A stretch of DNA of 18,650 nucleotides from Brevibacillus sp. GTDB lineage: Bacteria > Bacillota > Bacilli > Brevibacillales > Brevibacillaceae. The notes beneath the pieces were generated by a model, which saw only the letters and a list, made by a program, of their open reading frames with translations, had not been told where the DNA came from and ran no database searches. The position numbers were made by a program, and so were the translations under genes. The stretch lies in the NCBI GenBank assembly GCA_029240815.1, contig JARDZO010000086.1, positions 1 to 18,650 on the forward strand, written 5' to 3'. Position 1 is the stretch's first letter; the number at the start of each line of letters is the position of its first letter. This document shows, in pieces, positions 15,481 through 18,650 of this stretch.

Positions 15481-17250
15481 TTATTTACCTTCGTAAACAA
15501 CTTTTCCGTCAACGATGGTGTAGACCACCTGCGTTTCGGAGATGTCTTTAAGAGCTCCTTTGGTAATATCTTGACCGAGAACCACCATGTCTGCCTTATT
15601 GCCTGCCTGGATGGAGCCCAAGTCATTGCGGTGCATCTCGTAAGCAACGTTCTTTGTAAACGACTGAAGCATTTCCTTGACAGTAAGCGCCTGTGCAGCA
15701 TTGCGCACCATGTCGGTTTCCTGCTCTACCGGATAAGGACTATTTCGAGTGACACCCGTCTCTAACCCGAACAGAGGGCGGTAGTCAGGTGTTGGCGGGA
15801 AGTCGCTGCTGCTCACAATCGTGACGCCGGCATTCCACATCTTGCGGGTAGGATACATGGCCAACGCGCGTTCCTCCCCTACCATCGCTTTTTCTAGCTC
15901 GTAGTACTGATCCTTGTAGAACCAGAAGGGTTGCAAACTTGCGATGACACCCATTTTCGCCATGCGGGGGATGTCACTCTCCTGGATGGCGGAAATGTGG
16001 GTAATGGTGTGACGGGAATCACGTGCTCCGTTTGCTTTGGCAGCAAGCTCAAAGGAATTGAGCGCCATGTTGACGGCGCCATCACCGATCGCATGAATAT
16101 GCAGTTGAACCCCTACCTTGTCCAGCGCCGAGATCATTTTGTTCATGTCGTCCTTTTTCCAAATGGAGTCGCCGTGGTGATGGTCTCCCATTCCAGCGTT
16201 CGGGCTATAGTGTTCCAAGTATAGAGCCGTCTTGCCTTCGGTTACACCGTCGGCAAATATTTTGACGGTATTCACCCGCAGCCAGTCCGAGTTGTATTTT
16301 TTGCGGGCATCCAGTATCTTTTTCACAGCATCTTCCGGCTTGTCTACTGGTTGGACTCTAATTGCGTTGGCAACCCGCATGGTCAGCTTGCCTTCCTTCT
16401 CCAATTCGGCCATGGCCTCAATAATCGCACCGTTGTCATCACTCAGGTTCACGAATCCTGTCATGCCAAAGCTATGCGCCTCTTCCTGATACTTCAGTAT
16501 CGATGCCTTATACTGATCCTTAGTCAATTCGGCCAATGCACGTACACCTGCGACCAGAGCTGGGCTGTCACGCAGAGCGCCGCGGGGAGAACCGTCCGAA
16601 TTGCGCTCGATCAGGCCACCTTGGGGGGCATTTGTGTCCTTTGTGATCCCGGCCATCTCAAGCGCTTTGGAGTTTACCCAGACAGAGTGGCCGTCAACGG
16701 ACGACAGGATGACGGGAATGTCGGGAGCAACCGCATCCAAATCCTCTTTTTTAGGACCGGGATTGGTCCCATCCGGCTGTTCATATAGACCGTTTAGCCA
16801 CCCGGAGCCAGTGATGATTTTGGCATCAGGATTGTTTTTCTTGAAATCAGCCACAGCCTGGCCGTATTCTTGATTGCTTTTCAGCTTCGTTAGGTCTACG
16901 GCAAAGAGCTTGGTAGTCCATAGACCTGGAACATGAGTGTGCCCGTCCATAAAGCCGGGAGAAACCATTTTGCCTTCCAGGTCGATAACCTTCGTGGTCG
17001 GTCCTACATATTTTTCCACTTTGGCATTACTGCCCACAAAGATGATCTTGCCATCCTTGACGGCTACCGCTTCGGCAGTAGGTTGGCTTTTTTCCATGGT
17101 ATGGACGATGCCGTTTTTCAGCACGAGCGTAGCCTTTTCGGATGACGCTCCTGCGGTTTGGAGTCCAAAAACGGATGACAGCAGCAATATTGACAAAAAA
17201 ATGGCCATCAAGTACATCATCCTGGAATTACGTATTGTGCGACTCACCAT
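15481..17250 (-). CDS. Secreted metal-dependent amidohydrolase (Amidohydro_3 / YtcJ-like)
   Basis: A 589-aa hydrolase with an export signal: basic start, hydrophobic MMYLMAIFLSILLLSSVFGL (11-30), and likely cleavage after A35 in TAGASSE. The mature protein follows the amidohydrolase plan: small beta domain VLKNGIVHTM, MDGHTHVPG (H104, H106 metal ligands), a TIM barrel with VKIFADG (candidate bridging lysine), LHIHAIGDGA and TITHIS (further metal histidines), SSSDFPP (catalytic aspartate), and a closing NKADMVVL...VVYEGK strand pair. The family hydrolyses amide or formamide bonds in varied small molecules; the substrate here is unknown. I start it at ATG 17250, with AAAGGAG 5 nt away. A GTG two codons upstream falls inside that site. 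It is transcribed toward frdB. An upstream 37-codon ORF ends 11 nt before it. Confidence 0.93.
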   Translation of the reverse strand: MVSRTIRNSRMMYLMAIFLSILLLSSVFGLQTAGASSEKATLVLKNGIVHTMEKSQPTAEAVAVKDGKIIFVGSNAKVEKYVGPTTKVIDLEGKMVSPGFMDGHTHVPGLWTTKLFAVDLTKLKSNQEYGQAVADFKKNNPDAKIITGSGWLNGLYEQPDGTNPGPKKEDLDAVAPDIPVILSSVDGHSVWVNSKALEMAGITKDTNAPQGGLIERNSDGSPRGALRDSPALVAGVRALAELTKDQYKASILKYQEEAHSFGMTGFVNLSDDNGAIIEAMAELEKEGKLTMRVANAIRVQPVDKPEDAVKKILDARKKYNSDWLRVNTVKIFADGVTEGKTALYLEHYSPNAGMGDHHHGDSIWKKDDMNKMISALDKVGVQLHIHAIGDGAVNMALNSFELAAKANGARDSRHTITHISAIQESDIPRMAKMGVIASLQPFWFYKDQYYELEKAMVGEERALAMYPTRKMWNAGVTIVSSSDFPPTPDYRPLFGLETGVTRNSPYPVEQETDMVRNAAQALTVKEMLQSFTKNVAYEMHRNDLGSIQAGNKADMVVLGQDITKGALKDISETQVVYTIVDGKVVYEGK

Positions 17251-17261
17251 ATTCACTCCTT

Positions 17262-17375
17262 TTAATCGTACTTACCTTTTTTCGGTTGGAGTAGCTGTCT
17301 ATCGAATCGTTCGGGCGGTGGACTCGACAGTTCCATGGAAAGCAGCACAGCAATCAGGAATAATTGGTTCGGCAC
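17262..17375 (-). CDS. Candidate 37-aa ORF translationally coupled to the amidohydrolase
   Basis: GTG at 17375 is preceded by GAGAGGGGGGG. It would give MPNQLFLIAVLLSMELSS, a hydrophobic stretch, then PPPERFDRQLL and a basic end, GKYD. Its TAA overlaps the ribosome binding site of the amidohydrolase (TTAAAAGGAG), 11 nt before that ATG, the arrangement expected for a coupled leader gene. The same frame is open for 77 codons (from 17495) with no ATG before the internal Met, so the remnant of a longer, decayed gene is an alternative. Chance is also possible. Confidence 0.4.
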   Translation of the reverse strand: MPNQLFLIAVLLSMELSSPPPERFDRQLLQPKKGKYD

Positions 17376-17527
17376 GATACCCCCCCTCTCAAAAATGAAT
17401 CGGCCATAGGATCCATCTGCCAATTCATTGGGCTGAAAAGAATCTGCCCGAATTCCTCCATAAGCAACATTTGTACCAAATTGGGGATAAGCAAATTATC
17501 ATAAAATTGCAATTATTACGGCGAGAT

Positions 17528-17569
17528 ATTATGCGATGGTGCATTATTTATGCAATTTTGATGCATAAT
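17528..17569. repeat. Array of ATTATGC/TGCAT half-sites with outer inverted repeat (possible operator)
   Basis: ATTATGC (17528-17534) and GCATAAT (17563-17569) form a 7-bp inverted pair. Between them lie TGCAT (17540-17544), ATGCA (17550-17554) and the palindrome ATGCAT (17561-17566). On the minus strand TTGCAT (17555-17550), 16 nt, CATAAT (17533-17528) also makes a plausible promoter for the amidohydrolase, so a protein bound to the array would cover it. The spacing does not fit the standard ARG box (TGNAT-4-ATNCA; here 5). Confidence 0.4.
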
Positions 17570-17576
17570 GTCGCAG

Positions 17577-17609
17577 AAAAACCGGAGCATCCTCATGGCT
17601 CCGGTTTTT
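17577..17609. terminator. Strong bidirectional rho-independent terminator
   Basis: A perfect 12-bp stem, AAAAACCGGAGC (17577-17588) with GCTCCGGTTTTT (17598-17609), and a 9-nt loop. It has a U-tract on both strands. It lies 17 nt after the stop of the 53-aa gene on the minus strand and so ends that transcript, insulating it from the amidohydrolase. Confidence 0.9.
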
Positions 17610-17626
17610 CATGTGTCATCATTCGA

Positions 17627-17788
17627 TTACTCCATCCCGTTACGCTGGACAGAAGCGACGGGAGCAACTGTTTCCTTATACTGTCGCACCAGCTCGCTTT
17701 CCGCTTGAGCCGCCTCCCCCTGCTTTGCCAAATAATCCTGAGACTCCCGTTGCTGATCGTTGGGTTTTCCGTTGTTCGGCCTGGACAT
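17627..17788 (-). CDS. Small hydrophilic protein of unknown function, possibly sporulation-related (53 aa)
   Basis: ATG at 17788 is 8 nt after a strong GGAGGGG. The protein begins MSRPNNGKPNDQQRESQDYL, continues with AKQGEAAQAESELVRQYKET and ends VASVQRNGME. It is rich in Q, N, E and A, and has no cysteine, tryptophan or membrane segment. It is predicted to be disordered or helical, like many small spore-core or forespore proteins, but I cannot place it in a named family. A strong terminator follows immediately, so it is a monocistronic unit. Upstream, GAATA (17855-17851), 18 nt, AATAGTA (17832-17826) resembles a sigma-F/G promoter, which would fit forespore expression. Confidence 0.75.
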   Translation of the reverse strand: MSRPNNGKPNDQQRESQDYLAKQGEAAQAESELVRQYKETVAPVASVQRNGME

Positions 17789-17825
17789 GCATGTACCCCT
17801 CCTCTTTTTATGCCTAACACCTTTT

Positions 17826-17855
17826 TACTATTGGTGTTGAGTCGGGGCTTTATTC
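17826..17855 (-). promoter_or_regulatory. Possible forespore (sigma-F/G-like) promoter of the 53-aa gene
   Basis: Minus-strand GAATA fits the sigma-G -35 consensus GHATR. After 18 nt, AATAGTA matches 5 of 7 positions of CATWHTA. The -10 sits in the loop of an AACACC/GGTGTT inverted repeat (17816-17821 and 17833-17838). Confidence 0.3.
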
Positions 17856-17967
17856 GTTCATCCTCATTTCCCGCTCAAAGAAGGATGATCAAAATGACAG
17901 AGGCCAACCAGTGAGTTTTTTCCTATTTCTTCGATGGTTTAAATAGTAATATGTGCCGTTGAAGCGA

Positions 17968-17996
17968 TTGACCTTTATAAATGATAATAATAATCA
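17968..17996 (+). promoter_or_regulatory. doxX promoter with overlapping Fur-type box
   Basis: TTGACC (17968-17973), 17 nt, TAATCA (17991-17996) is a plausible housekeeping promoter for the DoxX gene. TGATAATAATAATCA (17982-17996) matches the Bacillus 7-1-7 Fur box TGATAATNATTATCA at all but one position and covers the -10, the position expected for repression. A PerR box (TTATAATNATTATAA) fits less well. Confidence 0.6.
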
Positions 17997-18035
17997 ATCG
18001 CAAATAAGTGAAGATCTTTATGAGGAGAGGGTTAC

Positions 18036-18542
18036 ATGTTCGTCGGCTATTTAAAAGAAAATGTCTACGCTTCCTACCTGCTTACCATTCTTCGGCTTTA
18101 TCTCGGATGGGTGTGGTTTGAGGCGGGAAGCAAAAAGATTGCCTCCGGTTTTGATGCCAGCGGTTTCCTGCATGGAGCGGTCAGCAAATCCGCTGGGGAA
18201 CATCCGGCAGTTCAAGCTTGGTGGGCTGGTTTCGTGAATGATATTGCTCTTCCAAACGTGGAGTTATTCAATTTTTTAGTTCCTTGGGGTGAACTTCTGG
18301 TTGGAATTGGACTTCTTTTCGGTACTTTTACGACGTTTGCTGTATGGATGGGCATTCTGATGAACTTTTCCTACATGTTTTCCGGAACAACGAGCACAAA
18401 TCCCCAGATGGTCGTAATGGAAATGTTGATCCTGGTCGCTGGGTTTAATGCTGCAAAAATCGGATTAGACCGCTGGCTCATTCCCTTGTTACGAAATAAA
18501 TTCACCTTCAGGCAACCTGTATCGAAGCCTGTACAGGGATGA
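18036..18542 (+). CDS. DoxX-family membrane protein
   Basis: A 168-aa protein with about four membrane helices. It starts with YASYLLTILRLYLGWVWFEA and KKIASGF, where the R-x-x-x-G-x-x-x-x-x-G/A-x-x-K pattern of DoxX/TQO-type proteins is seen, and continues with LVPWGELLVGIGLLFG, FAVWMGILMNFSYMF and a basic tail. The family includes quinone-linked and thiosulfate:quinone oxidoreductase subunits and many proteins of unknown function, some tied to redox stress. No catalytic residue can be named. ATG at 18036 follows GAGGAGAGGG. It appears monocistronic; a GC-rich hairpin GAGCG-ACCG-CGCTC directly after the stop has no good U-tract. The Fur-like box upstream suggests induction under iron limitation. 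Confidence 0.85.
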   Translation: MFVGYLKENVYASYLLTILRLYLGWVWFEAGSKKIASGFDASGFLHGAVSKSAGEHPAVQAWWAGFVNDIALPNVELFNFLVPWGELLVGIGLLFGTFTTFAVWMGILMNFSYMFSGTTSTNPQMVVMEMLILVAGFNAAKIGLDRWLIPLLRNKFTFRQPVSKPVQG

Positions 18543-18570
18543 GCGACCGCGCTCGCATCCTCTCATTTAG

Positions 18571-18594
18571 AAAAACGCGGAAATACACCCGCGT
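18571..18594 (-). terminator. Likely terminator of a minus-strand gene beyond the right edge
   Basis: A 6-bp stem ACGCGG/CCGCGT (18575-18580 and 18589-18594) with an 8-nt loop. The minus strand continues TTTTCTAA, a U-tract; the plus strand continues CCTTTAT, which is weak. This suggests a gene entering from the right on the minus strand and ending within 18600-18650. Stops in that stretch fit two frames, so I do not call the CDS. It may also help to end the DoxX transcript. Confidence 0.5.
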
Positions 18595-18650
18595 CCTTTA
18601 TCCACTAGTTCGGACTGTAGTGGAGGAGAGGAAAAAGAAGAAAACGCTCC

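Noticed and set aside
17540..17554. ARG box (ArgR/AhrC operator)
   Set aside because: Half-sites TGCAT and ATGCA are 5 nt apart rather than 4, and no arginine gene is nearby.
18600..18650. Partial minus-strand CDS at the right edge
   Set aside because: Only about 50 nt are available and two or more frames end plausibly there, so no frame can be chosen.

Overview
The window looks like chromosome from a spore-forming, menaquinone-using Firmicute of the order Bacillales, most likely Brevibacillus or a close relative. The basis is strong GGAGG ribosome binding sites, frequent GTG/TTG starts, roughly balanced base composition, close resemblance of GlmU and GlmS to the Bacillus enzymes, and a small gene with a possible forespore-type promoter. 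The genus is an inference; no rRNA is present.

Positions 1-11287 are one long minus-strand operon, read from right to left. It encodes a membrane-anchored glycoside hydrolase with a C-terminal sugar-binding-like domain (740 aa), a membrane-anchored HEAT-repeat protein, a processive family-2 glycosyltransferase, a two-domain response-regulator-like protein, a nucleotide-sugar 6-dehydrogenase of the UDP-GlcNAc type, a GlmS paralogue, a 68-aa unknown protein, a GlmU cut off inside its acetyltransferase domain, a GH18-like TIM-barrel protein, and the start of a paralogue of that last protein which runs off the left edge. Gaps are about 51 nt at most and four junctions overlap or nearly touch. Together this reads as an exopolysaccharide locus: GlmS and the GlmU remnant push carbon to UDP-GlcNAc, the dehydrogenase would oxidise it to the uronic acid, the synthase polymerises, and the hydrolases trim or release the chain. 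I do not recognise it as a named system.

Positions 11288-12012 are a long intergenic region between divergent operons. It holds a possible 14-codon leader ORF. A plus-strand operon follows: a 56-aa zinc-ribbon protein (12013-12183, easily missed) and then frdC-frdA-frdB, a complete succinate dehydrogenase/fumarate reductase. The proteins resemble the Wolinella di-haem quinol:fumarate reductase, with all four haem histidines and both functionally important glutamates of the membrane subunit present.

Convergent to it is a secreted amidohydrolase of the YtcJ-like family (15481-17250, minus). It is preceded by a candidate translationally coupled small ORF, an array of ATTATGC/TGCAT half-sites, a bidirectional terminator and a 53-aa hydrophilic protein gene (17627-17788). 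At the right end a DoxX-family membrane protein (18036-18542, plus) has a near-consensus Fur box over its promoter. A final stem-loop suggests that another minus-strand gene ends just at or beyond the right edge. No rRNA, tRNA, CRISPR array, insertion sequence or phage gene was seen.
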